This document shows positions 20,053-31,086 of a stretch of DNA of 64,000 nt, one piece after another; the stretch's first letter is position 1, and every line of letters begins with the position of its first letter. The stretch is from positions 41,826,850 through 41,890,849 of the forward strand of contig CM066321.1 in assembly GCA_033807775.1 (NCBI GenBank), in the 5' to 3' direction. The notes beneath the pieces were generated by a model, which saw only the letters and a program-made list of their open reading frames with translations, made no database searches and had not been told where the DNA came from. This stretch comes from Saussurea involucrata (Eukaryota; Streptophyta; Magnoliopsida; Asterales; Asteraceae). The translations under genes were made by a program, and so were the position numbers.

Positions 20053-21279
20053 CTAGTTTGGGTCATCTAGTGCTTCAGAAATCTTCTTTGGTTCTATCAC
20101 ACTAATAAAATTTGTAAAGAAACAAAAATTAGCAGTGGCAGACCTGGTTTTTACTGAGTCAGAAGGTTCTCCGATTATTTGGCTTGGAGGATGGCTTTTT
20201 GTCCACTGAGTAGTGCGAGGAAGATGGTCATCAATGTCATCGAACCTTTCTTCAGAAGCTTCTTGTGGAACTTCTTCTTGTATAGCCTCTGTCGTTCTTC
20301 TTACCTTGGTAGAAGATTCTACCATTTGTGAAATGATTGGTATGAGTGGTGGTGGAGTTTGTTCCTCTGAGGACGTATAGTCTTGGTCCTCAATTACCTT
20401 TGTAATTGGTTCTTCTGTGGATTGTGGAGTTTGTTTTTCAGCAGCTTCTGTGGTCGTTTTTCTTGATGTTTCATCTTCTGCATTTTCTTCTTCGGCATTT
20501 GCATCTGTAGTATTTATAGAAGAAGATGAAGCATTATTTGGACCAGTTAGAGTCATACCTGTAGGATTTTGTCCAACAGAGGATGGTTCTTCCGAAACTC
20601 TGATGGTTCCAACAGAAGGATCAATGTCATCGTGGAACATCTCTAAAAATAGAAGATTCAAGTCTTCATTCGTTTGCGAGATGCCAGAGGTTTCTCTTTT
20701 AAGTTCGAGTTCTGAACGGATTTGCTCAGAAGTCATTTGGAAAGAATCATCAAAAGAAACATTGATACTTTCTACGATTTTGCGAGATCTTGTAAGGTAT
20801 ACTCTGTAGGCTTTGGAAGTGGCAGAGTATCCAATGAATTTTCCTTCGTCAGCTTTTACTTCAAACTTTCCTCTTGAATCTCTGTCGTTTAAAACAAAGC
20901 ATTTACATCCAAACACATGGAAAAACTTGATGTTTGGCCGCCTTTTGTTGATCAGTTCGTAAGGAGTCTTGATGTGTCTTTTCACAATGGTTGACCGATT
21001 CTGTGTGTAACAAGCGGTAGAAATTGCTTCTGCCCAAAAGTTCATCGGTAATCCGTATGCTGATAGCATAATTCTTGCGGCCTCCACGAGCGTTCGATTC
21101 TTCCTTTCGACTACGCCATTCTGCTGTGGAGTGCGTGCGGCAGAGAAGTTCTGTGATATTCCTTCTGTAGAAAGATAGGCTTGAATGACAGAGTTTTTAA
21201 ATTCTGTGCCATTGTCACTTCTTACCTTCTGTATTATGCATTCATAAAGAACTTGGATTCTTTTCATTAGATTAATCAA
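20053..21279 (-). CDS. Integrase core segment, Copia B
   Basis: Residues 18-60 hold the DNGTEF and QQNGVVERKNRTLVE blocks with the second Asp and the Glu of the DDE triad; the first Asp (DLCGPI) lies in the 21304-21714 segment. The FGCKCFVLNDR and GKFIGYS blocks mark the integrase C-terminal end. A Thr/Glu-rich linker to RT follows (residues 200-380). It ends with TAG in place of the tryptophan codon seen in copy C. Confidence 0.82.
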   Translation of the reverse strand: MINLMKRIQVLYECIIQKVRSDNGTEFKNSVIQAYLSTEGISQNFSAARTPQQNGVVERKNRTLVEAARIMLSAYGLPMNFWAEAISTACYTQNRSTIVKRHIKTPYELINKRRPNIKFFHVFGCKCFVLNDRDSRGKFEVKADEGKFIGYSATSKAYRVYLTRSRKIVESINVSFDDSFQMTSEQIRSELELKRETSGISQTNEDLNLLFLEMFHDDIDPSVGTIRVSEEPSSVGQNPTGMTLTGPNNASSSSINTTDANAEEENAEDETSRKTTTEAAEKQTPQSTEEPITKVIEDQDYTSSEEQTPPPLIPIISQMVESSTKVRRTTEAIQEEVPQEASEERFDDIDDHLPRTTQWTKSHPPSQIIGEPSDSVKTRSATANFCFFTNFISVIEPKKISEALDDPN

Positions 21280-21303
21280 GATGATTGGAACATCCGATTT
21301 CTT

Positions 21304-21714
21304 TCAAACAAATTCAACCCATGTGAAGCGCGAATACTCATCAATTAAGACAAGTATATATTTCTTGCCACCTAGGCTCTGTATGGCAATAGGACCGCAG
21401 AGGTCGACATGAAGCATGTACAGAGGCCTAGTGCACGGCACATCTGTTTTGCCTCTGTGGGAAGCTCTTCTGAGTTTTCCCATCTCACAGGCAGAACACA
21501 AGTGATCCTTATTAAATTTAACATTAGGCAAACCTTTAACTAGATCAAGTTTGACCAATTTATCCAAGGTGTGAAAGTTCAAGTGACAGAACCTGTTATG
21601 CCATAACCAGGCTTCTTTACTTTCGCAAGCTACAAGGAAAACTTTGTCCTTGGTTGTTGAACAAAAGTTCATTAGATACAGATCACCTTTTCTTTTGGCT
21701 CGCAGAAGTTCCAT
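21304..21714 (-). CDS. Pre-integrase zinc-binding and integrase start, Copia B
   Basis: A short open segment with the H-H-C-C zinc site (HNRFCHLN ... CSACEMGK) and the first DDE aspartate in VDLCGPI. It is bounded by TGA at 21715 upstream and TGA at 21304 downstream, both absent in copy C. Confidence 0.78.
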   Translation of the reverse strand: MELLRAKRKGDLYLMNFCSTTKDKVFLVACESKEAWLWHNRFCHLNFHTLDKLVKLDLVKGLPNVKFNKDHLCSACEMGKLRRASHRGKTDVPCTRPLYMLHVDLCGPIAIQSLGGKKYILVLIDEYSRFTWVEFV

Positions 21715-22025
21715 TCATGTGTCTTCACTTCGCAGAGAGCAGAAAGTCCTTTTGAACAAGACATCAAATCCTGTATCACAGAGTTGACTTACACTGAGTA
21801 GGTTGTGTTTAAGGCCATTCACATATGCAACTTTGTATACAGAGACGTTTTCCTTCTGTATGACTCCATAGCCTTTGATGTGTCCCTTCTAGTTGTCTCC
21901 AAAAGTTACAGATCCACCATCATGTGTTTCTTTGTATGTGGATAGTAAACTTCTGTCGCCAGTCATGTTCCTTGAGAATCCGGAGTCAAGATACCAAATT
22001 GGCACATACCGCTTCTGTAAGACAA

Positions 22026-25000
22026 TCACAGAGACTTAGGTACCCATATCCATATGGGTCCAATATTGTTAGAATTTTTCAAGTTTGCCTTAGCATTCTT
22101 GAAATACATTTTATCTTGTGTAGAAAGATCAGATTGTATCTCTCTAGGTTTTGACTTTTGAGTTTGAATTTTAGTGGAGAGTAAGCAATCTGGACTTGAG
22201 AAGTGATTTTTTAATCTGAACATAAGATCAAAACAATGACAGTATTTAATATGAGACGTGATTTGTTTGAACTTTTCATTGAATTCATTGAACTGAGTCA
22301 CAGAGGCATTACATTCGTTCTTAACATTAGATTTCCTATTACAAGAAGATCTATGAATACTAGAATTTTTTTTGCAAAAATCTTGTTTAGGTCCTGCCTT
22401 CTGTGAGTTTCTTCTGTGGTGAACGTCTGTCTTCACTGTCACAGAGGAAAGATATTTGTTAGCTTCAGGCCTTAAAAGTTTTGAAAATTTTGAGTTTTTA
22501 GGATTTTCAGAGGCCTTTTTCAAATTATCAAGCTCTGTAGAGGTTTTGACTTGTATACACATTTTTAGAAAATCTGGACAGATAGGTATCTCTGTGATTT
22601 TCTCTTTTGGAGAAATTGTTCTGTTAAGAACCTCAGAGGAGAATTTAACATCCTCTGTGTCACAGTGAATTATCCCTGATTTAGAATCAGTCCCTGAGTC
22701 GTCAGAGGATGAATCGTCCTCATATACAGAGGTTGAGTCATTTCTTTCGACAGAGGCTGGATTTTCTGAGCATGTATCGTACGAGTTTTCTTCCTCTGTA
22801 GAAAAACATTCATAGATGGCAGAGGTTTCAGATGAGATCTCTTCAGCGAGAATTTGATCTATAGAAGATGTACAGAGATTTTCTAAAACATTTGATTTCA
22901 AAACTTCCAAAATTTCTTTTTCAATTGATCTTTTAAGATTTTCTTCTGAAAAGATGGGTTTAAACTCAGGAGCTTTTGCAGATAATTTCTTTTTGACATC
23001 TATCATACAGACAAAAGCGACCTGTGTTTGAGTCTCCGGTTTACCAAACTTAAAGATACCAATCTGATCTTGTGTTTTCAGATATTTCTTTGGTTTGATT
23101 CCTCTTTTGACAGAGGTTGAAGATGATGAATCTGTGTTTTCAAACCACACATTGATCATCTTCGTATGTTTCCTTAAGTGAGGTTCTTTAGAGATTTTAA
23201 CCCTCTTACTTACAGAGAGTAAGTTTGGAAAAATTGGTTTATTTGTTTTTCCTACCACAAACAGAGAAGACAGAGGTTTAAGTCTTTTGCCTTCAACACC
23301 TAGAGTAATAGCATCGTACCCTATACCTCGTCTTCCTATTTGTGAGTTTACTTTCCCATACACCTTCTGTGCATCTTTATAGTTTTTAAGTAAAACCTCT
23401 CTTCTGAGTAGATCTTGCCAAAGTACCTCTCTCTCTTTTTGAAAGTATTCTTTGAGAGCTCTTATGTCAGTTGTTTCACTCCTAGAAACTGAAAGCTCTT
23501 TAGTTTTGACTTTTAAAGTAGAGGTTAATTCAGAAATTTGCCTTTTTAAAGGATCTACATTTTTTCTCCAATATTTTTCTACTCTTTCCTTTTCTTCAAA
23601 AATTTTGGCTTTTTCTTGAGTGAGAAGCCTTACTTCTCTCTCATTAAAGGTGAGTCTTTTCTGAATACTTTCATTTATCTCGTTGAGTTTAATCAATTCA
23701 ATGTTAAGTCTAACTGAATCATTTTCTACATATTTAATACAAGAGGTAGAGTTTGAAATAGATACCTCATTGTCAGTGCCCGAGTCGACTTCTGCCGTGC
23801 CACAGAACATGGCATTGGTGGTGAATTCATCATCAGATGTAGAGTCTGACTCGAAGTCCTCTTTATTTGCTTCAGAATGCCCTTTGTTCGCCATTAGGGA
23901 TTTTTGTGCATAATATTCAGCCTTCTTTTTGTAAAAAGCTGAGTCCTTCTGTGGGCGATTTTGTCTACTTCTGCAATCTTTTGCGAAATGGCCTGGCTTG
24001 CCGCAGTTGAAGCAACCTTGGGAGGTGTTTCCAGTTCGATCGTCGGACTTCTGTTGGTCTCCACCTTTCTCTGTTCGGCATTCGTTTGCATAATGACCAG
24101 GCTTACCACATTTGTAGCATTCTTGTGTGTGGCCTACCTTGTCATCTGACCTCTGTCGGTCATTTCCTCTGTAGTTTCTGTCGCTCGACCTCTGTCGGTC
24201 ACTTCTGTAGTCTGACCTCTGTCGGTCACTTGATTCTTCTCTTCTTTCATCATCTCTTCTATCTCTCTGGTTGTCTCTGCTATATCTGTCATTTCCAAAA
24301 TTTCTTTGATTATCTCTGAACTCTCTTGTCAATAGAGCCAATGATTTAGCTAATGACGCAAGAGTTATTTCTTCCTCTATCAGCTCGTCTTCTTCGCTAT
24401 CAACCATCACTATCTTCTTCTTCTCCTTCTTCTTCTCCTCTGTTGCTCTCTCATTTCTTGGTTTCTCTGTAGCCTCTGTTGATTTACTAACCAATGCGAA
24501 TGGTGCATTGGCTATTGTTTTAGCCTGTGCTATTTGAGGCTCTTGTGCAGCTAGTGTTCCATAGAGATCAGAGAGTGTCCATGAGTCTAGATCTTGGTTT
24601 GTTTGTAAATACATAGACAGTTGAAGCCACTCATCATTCAGACTCTTTAGAAACATAACGTTATTTTCTTCCGAGGTTCTGTGAATGCCAGACTTTCTAC
24701 ATTTGTTTATGAGATAGTTGAACCTGTCGTACGTTGTTTGCATAGATTCTGTTGCAGAGGCTATGAATGCATGATATTCATTTATGTACTGTGCCCTTCG
24801 ATTCTTCTGTGTTTTAGCACCCCCTTCCAACTGTCTTTCTAATTTTTTCCAAAGATCGTGCGCAGTTTCGCATGCATCTAAGGATTGAAAAAGCTCGTTG
24901 GGGATAGCCATTATCAGGATTCTTTTTGTTTTCTGTGCAACTTCATCTTCTGCCTTATCTTCATTTGACCATTCTTCTTTTGGTTTTGGTTTTTGATGTT

Positions 25001-25211
25001 CAGGGATTTCTGGAGATTCAGCAGTAGCTGGTACTCGTGGTACTGCTATCATGGGAACAGGAGGAAGGTTGTAAAGATATTGTACTAGATTTTTTTCAGT
25101 ACCCTCAAAGAAATGAACCATTCTTATCTTCCATTGAGGATACTCATCTCGTAGGAGAGTAGGAGGCTTGGTGAGTGAACCAGCAGTAAAGAAGTTATTT
25201 GTATTTGTCAT
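22026..25211 (-). CDS. gag: Gag of Copia B, intact, 1061 aa with long coiled coil
   Basis: The ATG at 25211 starts an uninterrupted frame. Residues 1-200 are the Copia capsid-like domain (AIPNELFQSLDACETAHDLW, then FNYLINKCRKSGI). Residues 270-350 are Arg/Asp/Ser-rich with RSDDR repeats. Two CCHC zinc knuckles follow: CYKCGKPGHYANEC and CFNCGKPGHFAKDC (near 360-410). Acidic and coiled-coil segments (about 490-650), a long Ser/Lys/Glu region, and a C-terminal GPIWIWVPK motif typical of the gag-protease junction complete it. It is longer than I would expect for Copia Gag. It stays open although pol of the same copy has seven stops. Confidence 0.88.
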   Translation of the reverse strand: MTNTNNFFTAGSLTKPPTLLRDEYPQWKIRMVHFFEGTEKNLVQYLYNLPPVPMIAVPRVPATAESPEIPEHQKPKPKEEWSNEDKAEDEVAQKTKRILIMAIPNELFQSLDACETAHDLWKKLERQLEGGAKTQKNRRAQYINEYHAFIASATESMQTTYDRFNYLINKCRKSGIHRTSEENNVMFLKSLNDEWLQLSMYLQTNQDLDSWTLSDLYGTLAAQEPQIAQAKTIANAPFALVSKSTEATEKPRNERATEEKKKEKKKIVMVDSEEDELIEEEITLASLAKSLALLTREFRDNQRNFGNDRYSRDNQRDRRDDERREESSDRQRSDYRSDRQRSSDRNYRGNDRQRSDDKVGHTQECYKCGKPGHYANECRTEKGGDQQKSDDRTGNTSQGCFNCGKPGHFAKDCRSRQNRPQKDSAFYKKKAEYYAQKSLMANKGHSEANKEDFESDSTSDDEFTTNAMFCGTAEVDSGTDNEVSISNSTSCIKYVENDSVRLNIELIKLNEINESIQKRLTFNEREVRLLTQEKAKIFEEKERVEKYWRKNVDPLKRQISELTSTLKVKTKELSVSRSETTDIRALKEYFQKEREVLWQDLLRREVLLKNYKDAQKVYGKVNSQIGRRGIGYDAITLGVEGKRLKPLSSLFVVGKTNKPIFPNLLSVSKRVKISKEPHLRKHTKMINVWFENTDSSSSTSVKRGIKPKKYLKTQDQIGIFKFGKPETQTQVAFVCMIDVKKKLSAKAPEFKPIFSEENLKRSIEKEILEVLKSNVLENLCTSSIDQILAEEISSETSAIYECFSTEEENSYDTCSENPASVERNDSTSVYEDDSSSDDSGTDSKSGIIHCDTEDVKFSSEVLNRTISPKEKITEIPICPDFLKMCIQVKTSTELDNLKKASENPKNSKFSKLLRPEANKYLSSVTVKTDVHHRRNSQKAGPKQDFCKKNSSIHRSSCNRKSNVKNECNASVTQFNEFNEKFKQITSHIKYCHCFDLMFRLKNHFSSPDCLLSTKIQTQKSKPREIQSDLSTQDKMYFKNAKANLKNSNNIGPIWIWVPKSL

Positions 25212-25416
25212 TTTTTAAGGTTCTGAAAGGATAGTATGATTTAAAGAGTATGAGTCTGAAGATCTGGAAGGTTTTCTGGGTTTGAACAGTTCCCAGAGTA
25301 CACTTTAATGGAGTTTTAACCTAGAGATGAGGAATAGGAAAAAAATGATTTATATCACTAATCTTGTAAAAACGAGGATCACTTGATATTGAAAATCATG
25401 CTTTGCTCTGATACCA
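25212..25416 (-). promoter_or_regulatory. Leader and primer binding site, Copia B
   Basis: The PBS (minus TGGTATCAGAGC) is at 25405-25416, 2 nt from the LTR, and matches initiator-Met tRNA. The rest is a 190-bp leader to the gag ATG with nothing else recognised. Confidence 0.88.
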
Positions 25417-25418
25417 AT

Positions 25419-26283
25419 TGTTGGTTCCCGGTTTTGTTTAAACAAGATTATCAGATCTATTAGTTTGAGTTTGAGTTTGATGCGGAAGCGTATTTGAAGA
25501 ACTAACAGATATGTTTGATAGATTTAGAACATAATATAAATAAACAGTGAACAAGAAATAATATCTCAAAGTTTACTGAATATATATATTAAGAACAGAT
25601 TCAAGAACAGATTCAAGAACAGTGAGTAAGCAAAGCTTTTTAAAACAGATATGACTCTCAAAGTGTTTAAAGCTTGTGATGTTTTTCTCTCTTGAATTCT
25701 TGTTTCGATTGTTCGATTGATCGATCGATGGATAGATAGATAGGAAGAACTCAACATGAGTCTTCCTTATATACTACTCTAAGGGGGACCATAAAGCATA
25801 TTCTACTATTCACAAAGGACGGTATGAATAGTTGGACGGATGGCATGAACAGTTGGACGTGCTGTATTGCATTTAATGCAGCAGACGTCTATTATGTACT
25901 AAGCCCTATTGAATCCAACCAGAGTTTGACACGTTGCAGTTGGACAAGGCATGCTACCATGCAAGTTGATGAACAGGACCTGTAACAGTAGCAAGATATT
26001 ATAAATATCTTTTAAGTCTTTGTTGAAGACCGTAGAGGCTCTGTGAAGTGCCACAGAGGTTCTGCGGTTTGGTCCTTAGAAGAGCAGTCTTCACCGGATT
26101 CCGAGTCTTTGGTCTTCTTTGCGCGTATGACAAAGCTTCTGTAGGGCGCCTCTTTAGCTTCTGTAGCTTCTTGACCTTGATCTCTCGGTAAGTTCGGCAG
26201 AGCCTCTGTAAGAGGCTTTCTTCACTTAGCCTATTTTTCACTACTTCTAAATACTTCTATGATTAGGAAGATTGAAGCTAACA
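25419..26283 (-). repeat. Central LTR shared by Copia B (5') and Copia C (3')
   Basis: This 865-bp LTR is flanked on the left by the B PBS and on the right by the C internal 3' tail, with no foreign DNA between, so it serves two elements. A TATA box (minus TATATAAGG) lies at 25765-25773. A CAGATTCAAGAA duplication near 25601 distinguishes it from the LTR at 10868. Confidence 0.92.
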
Positions 26284-29200
26284 GTTTTACTCATATATTT
26301 TCTTTTGTGACCAATGGTGTTGGTTTTTAGGTTGGTTTTGGGTGTTGGGGAAGGTAGTTCATCTTCGGAGGATGTCAGAAGGTGGACTTCTTCTTGGTTT
26401 TGGACATATTTTTCAAATACAGAAGGAGTTTCCACAGAGGTGGGTGTTGCCTCTGTGGTATTCTGTTTTTGAACCTGGATTGTTTCTGGTATTTGGGTTT
26501 CTTCAGAGATTATTTCCACAGAGGTGGGTGTTGCCTCTGTGAACAATTGTGTTCTTTGTTGGGTTTGAGATGGGGGTGCTTGGTTGATGGGTTCTGCGAC
26601 AATTGGTGGAGCTGGTAGACCTCTGCTCGCAGCTTTTTCACTTTGTTTCTCCCCTCGATTCTCCCCCTCAGGATGATCTGATGGACCATGATGGTCATCA
26701 TCAGAGCCATCCTGATGTTTATCTGTCGTACCTTATGCCCTACATGTTGTATATGGTTTCTTTGGTGGAATAGCCCCTGGAACAATCATTTTTGTGCACA
26801 AGTCATCACAGAGGCCAAACAGTGTTTCAACCTCTGCTTTTGTGTTGAAGCGCATTCTGCCGATACTAGCTTGAAACTCTTTGACATAGTGTGCGTTGGC
26901 AACGGTGAAAGCTTTGATGAATTCGGTCATCTGATCAAGTATACCTTGGCTGAGTTCTGTCACTTGAGCTCTTGTCATGTAGTCAGAAGGCTTCATGGCT
27001 TGAGTGTTTCTTGTAGTTTGCTCTTGAACTTCTTCTAAGGCCTTCTTTAGGTCTTCAGGTGTAAGACCCTTAGATTTTGAAGATTGGTCTTTTAGTTGCA
27101 GAAGGAAGTGCTTGACAGAGTCTTTGAAGGCAGTGGTGGCGGCTTTTCCGAATTCAGCTGCTGCAGAGGTGGCAGTGGTAGAAGCAGTGTGTGTTGCAGA
27201 GGACTTCATCTGGGTTATGGCGTTTTGCACCTCTGTGGACAAGGTGTCCATTTTGGTGTTCAGATCAAGGATTGCCCTGGATGTAGTATCTGCAAAAGAT
27301 TTGAAAGAGCTTTGCAACTCTTTCATTGTTAGGTTCATAGAGGTGACAGGGTTTGGAACTCATCCCTTGATACATGTGAACTCGTTGTAACCTCTGGGGG
27401 AACACATTCGTGCCCAGAGTGAGTCTCTGTTCCTGAGACACCTTCTTTCGCACTTGTTTGGATGTTAGGGGCGGAAGGATTTCCTTCTGATCCTCGAGCA
27501 GAAGCAACTAGTGCCTCAGACTCTACAGAAGTTCTGTGAAGAACATTGTCTAGATCCACTCCAGAGGTGGGTACTAGATTATCCTTCTGTTGACTCGGAG
27601 ACTTGTCTAGAGTCTCTCCGTCTTTGTGCACTCTAATCTCCTCTGAAGAGATGTTTGGACCTAGTTTTGTGCGTGTGGCAGAGGAAACAAATTCCTCTGC
27701 AAGGATGTCGGGTGTAATCTGGGGCAATAGATCACGAACTAAGGATGAATACTTTAGAGAGGATTCCCCTAGAATGATGGTTTCCCCGGTTATTATTGGT
27801 ACAGAGGATGAAAGAGTTTCCTCTGTCCGGATGGTTTGGGTTGGGGTCGAGCCGTGCTGCTCATTTTCAATATTGCCCTCTGAAACTAGACTGGCGGCAA
27901 TAGAAGTGGGGGTTGCACTGGGAGTTGGTTTTGGTTGTGTGCCTCTATTACTCCATGCATCTTTTCTTGCTTCTGCTTCTGTGAAGCATCCGATCACTTG
28001 TTCTCCATCGATGGTCTCAACCTCTGTTGCGACCACTTCTGCCCTTTTCTCCCCTTCTTCTGTTACATCTTCACCCCTTGAACCTAGGGAGTTGTACATA
28101 GGATGAGAGCCGTATAATTGCATGACATGTGGATGATAGAGACCTTTTCGTATTTGGTCAGCTTCTTCTTCATCTGAATCTATCTCTGAGACCTATATCC
28201 TTGTCTCCCTCGTTTCAATCACCTCCTCTGTTGGATTTTCTAACATGGTATCCATGTTATGGTCTTCTACAACTATTTATTCCTTTGGACTTGCCCTTTG
28301 TGCATCAAATCCGGGTTGGGTGAAGGGGTTCTGTAGCACTTCTGGTGTCTCAACCTGATGATCCCTAGGAGTTTGGTCATCATCTTCTAAGTCAGAAGAG
28401 ATTCTGAAGTCAGGTTCTTCTGTGGACCCATGGGAGAGGGGTTCTGCAGTCCATCCAGCAGTGTTTAGAGTATGGGCGAATTCTGGGTTTTGGATGAAGT
28501 CAGAGAAATCCCTGTGATGTGTGTAGTTGAGGGGATTGGGGGATTGCAGAGGGGATTCTTGGGTTTGTTCTTCTCCTACTCCTTCTGTTCCCTGTTCCTC
28601 TACTTCTTCTGCCGCTTCTTCCTCTGCTATTGGTTGCATAGGAGACAAATGTTTCCCAGTTTTCTTCTTGCTCTTTCTCCTCTTGGGTTTAGGTGCCCCT
28701 TCTTCTGAGGCTTTGGATTTTCTCTTCTTCTTTTGATTTGGGGGAGAGGGAGGAGCAGAAGATCCAACTTCTGTGGCATGAGGAGGAGAGGAACAACCTT
28801 CTGCGACACTTGTAGAGGTACCCTCTGTGGTTTTCCTCTTGTGAGTTTTCTTTTGAGGAGTAGAGGCAGAGGGTTTGTGTTTCTTTGAACCAGAGTAGAT
28901 GGATTTTCTCTGAGCATGGAATCTGCCTTGATTGTCTTCATGCTTCTGAAAAGCAGTTGCCCATTCTTCATCTGTCAACCTATCTATTACTTTTGTACCT
29001 ATGGGGACTCCTAGACGCGGTGGTGTCATAGGACTTGGTTCTAGAGTCATATGATCGCATATGTATTCTAGTTCTAGTTCTTCGTCCCTAGCATATCCTA
29101 GAAGTTTCTTTGGCAGATGTCTGCAGTGAGGGTATCCATCAGCATGTTCTGTTGGGGAGTTCTTGTTCATAGCATACATCTTTGTTATTGGCCCTTCCAT

Positions 29201-29578
29201 TGGCCATTTTTCAAGCAAGAGTAGAGGCTCTAGCAGAACACCTAGAATTCTTTGGAACTGCAGAGGAGGTAGAGCTCCTGATGAGTTTGACTTTTTCTTT
29301 AGGAAGTTGTTCTTTCTGTCGATGGTGTTAACCATTTCTTGCATCATGAGAGTGGCGAAGTCCAAAGGTAGGTCGTAGTAGACTCCGTACATGATGGCTA
29401 GTATTTGGTGTGAGGATTGATCTGGACTCCCAACTTTCCCGGTTAAGCATCTGTTGTGTATTGAAAAGAGTGTATTCCACAGAGGTGGTAATCTGCCTCT
29501 GCGGAAGTCATTTCTCTTTCTGACTGGTACGTTGTACCCTAACATTTCGACAAACCTGCAGAGCTCTACATCTGTAGG
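26247..29578 (-). pseudogene. ORF2 distal part of Copia C
   Basis: This continues the ORF2 begun at 41394 beyond insertion E. Open pieces are 29584-28277 (LEILGY-like block, PPLWNTLF, YYDLPLDFATLMMQEM, Lys-rich nuclear-signal clusters), 28123-27335 (Ser/Thr/Glu linker), 27338-26733 (coiled coil), 26785-26510 and 26546-26247 (TEATPTSVE repeats, stop inside the LTR). Stops and frameshifts differ from copy B. C lacks the C-terminal domain block that B has at about 12000-13640, so its ORF2 is about 550 codons shorter. Confidence 0.75.
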
Positions 29579-31047
29579 TGTCACACCCCGCTAAAGCGGA
29601 AATACGGGATGTCACAGCTAAAGATTTCATTGCGTAAGGTAGAAGACAACACACAATCGTCATAGCATAAAAAGTTTACAAAAGATACATCTTGTTCCAA
29701 AAATATAAAATTTGTCCAAAACACAAATCGACATGATAAGGAAAAACGTGTTGAATTCAGCTACTTGAGGTGCCTTCTAAAGTTCAACCTTACTTGATAT
29801 TTCCTGAAAAGCATGTAAATGAGAGGGTCAAATATTGAATAGTTGGTGAGATCACAGGTTTTATGAGTACAACAAAGTTTGTCATAGAAACAGTTTTTAA
29901 TCCGCACCAGTGGATTGAGTATCCGGTTGTAGTTTTAAAGCGCCTTTGTAAATCCGCACAAGTGGATATGTCAACCGGTTATGAAAACACTTTTATAAAA
30001 TTCGCACAAGTGGATATATCAACCGGTTATGAAAACACTTTTATAAAATCCGCACAAGTGGATATGTCAACCGGTTATGAAAACACTTTTATAAAATCCG
30101 CACAAGTGGATATGTCAACAGGTTATGAAAACACTTTTATAAAATCCGCACAAGTGGATATGTCAACATGCGCAAGGTATAACATCGTATGCAATTATAT
30201 GTTAAAGTAATGAGCCCACTACCCAAACCTAGTTACGGAATTCCCCAAACTGCATGTTCCTCACAAACATGCTTACGGAATTACGGAATTACGGAAAATA
30301 GTAATTATGCACTCGCGAGGTGAGTGGGTGTCAACCAAATAACGTTATCCATAATACTAACGGCTCAAAACGTGAGTTAATGGGTAATGTAGAGTAAACG
30401 GGGACTTAATAGGAAAACTCAGAATCAACTAACATAAGCATACATACCATAGCGCATAAGTATACGGAGCAATATTCAGTATTTTGAGTAAACAGTACAA
30501 TCGATGCGTAATAAAATCGTGACATGCTTTTCACCCCAAAACGTATAAAATAGTAAAAAGGGGTTGTGAAAACTCACTTGATATGCGATAGAAATCCGGG
30601 AATCTCCCACAAAATACTTCGGTGTGATCCTACTTCAAACCTATGAACGTAAGGTTACTAGTGAGTTTTAATCTCAAAGGTTCGGTACTAACTATCTAAA
30701 TCGTCATAAAATGCCTTTGTTGTGATTTAATTATTATAAATCATAAAGAGTTACTGAAATTAGTAATCGTAACATATGTATACTTCATTCTTGTTAGGTT
30801 AACGTTACCGCAATTTTGTCATAATAAGTAACGAAAAGGGTCCAAAGACTTTATATATAGCATATATATGTATAACGAAATTTTATCATAAGAATGATAA
30901 AAAGGGTTCAAAATGTAAAGATGAAGTATTTAAAGTGCATAAATTTATAAATGTATAGTACATATATATTTATATATACCACAATTTCATCATAATAATG
31001 ATGAAAAGGGTTTAAAGTATATATAAATTTCATAATTATATGAATAC

Positions 31048-31086
<39 letters not shown>

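Larger units (their letters stand above)
18568..22019 (-). pseudogene. Copia B pol: protease, integrase, RT, RNase H (multiple stops)
   Basis: One frame carries the whole pol. Protease: LDSG near 21985, with altered flanking residues (SGFSRN). Pre-integrase: HNRFCHLN and CSACEMGK. Integrase: DLCGPI, DNGTEF and VVERKNRTLVEAAR. RT: QMDVKSAFLNGE, and YVDD at 19501-19512. RNase H: SDSDYGG- and AEYVA-type blocks. In-frame stops lie at 21890, 21715, 21304, 20053, 19612, about 19455 and 18745; the natural end is TAA at 18568. Several would be CGA to TGA or TGG to TAG changes. The stop at 18745 is shared with copy C; the others appear private. The frame is -1 relative to gag. Confidence 0.88.
10868..26283 (-). 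mobile_element. Copia element B (probable SIRE lineage) of a shared-LTR dimer
   Basis: B has a 3' LTR (10868-11719), an internal region (11720-25418) and a 5' LTR (25419-26283). Internal order on the minus strand is PBS, gag, protease, integrase, RT, RNase H, spacer, ORF2, 3' tail. Protease-integrase-RT order and the LDSG protease define Copia; the second ORF after pol and the great length fit SIRE/Maximus. Its 5' LTR is also the 3' LTR of copy C. The left flank is copy A ORF2. The 5-bp flank there is GTTTT, and its partner would lie beyond the right window edge. Confidence 0.85.

Noticed and set aside
18568..22019. A defence-type or diversity-generating reverse transcriptase system
   Set aside because: The RT sits in a complete Copia context with protease, integrase, RNase H, LTRs and PBS.
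29863..30210. 115-residue ORF with a repeating SAQVDMSTGYENTF peptide, also at 37714
   Set aside because: It is only the 48-bp LTR repeat read in an open frame. It has no start context and lies inside an LTR.
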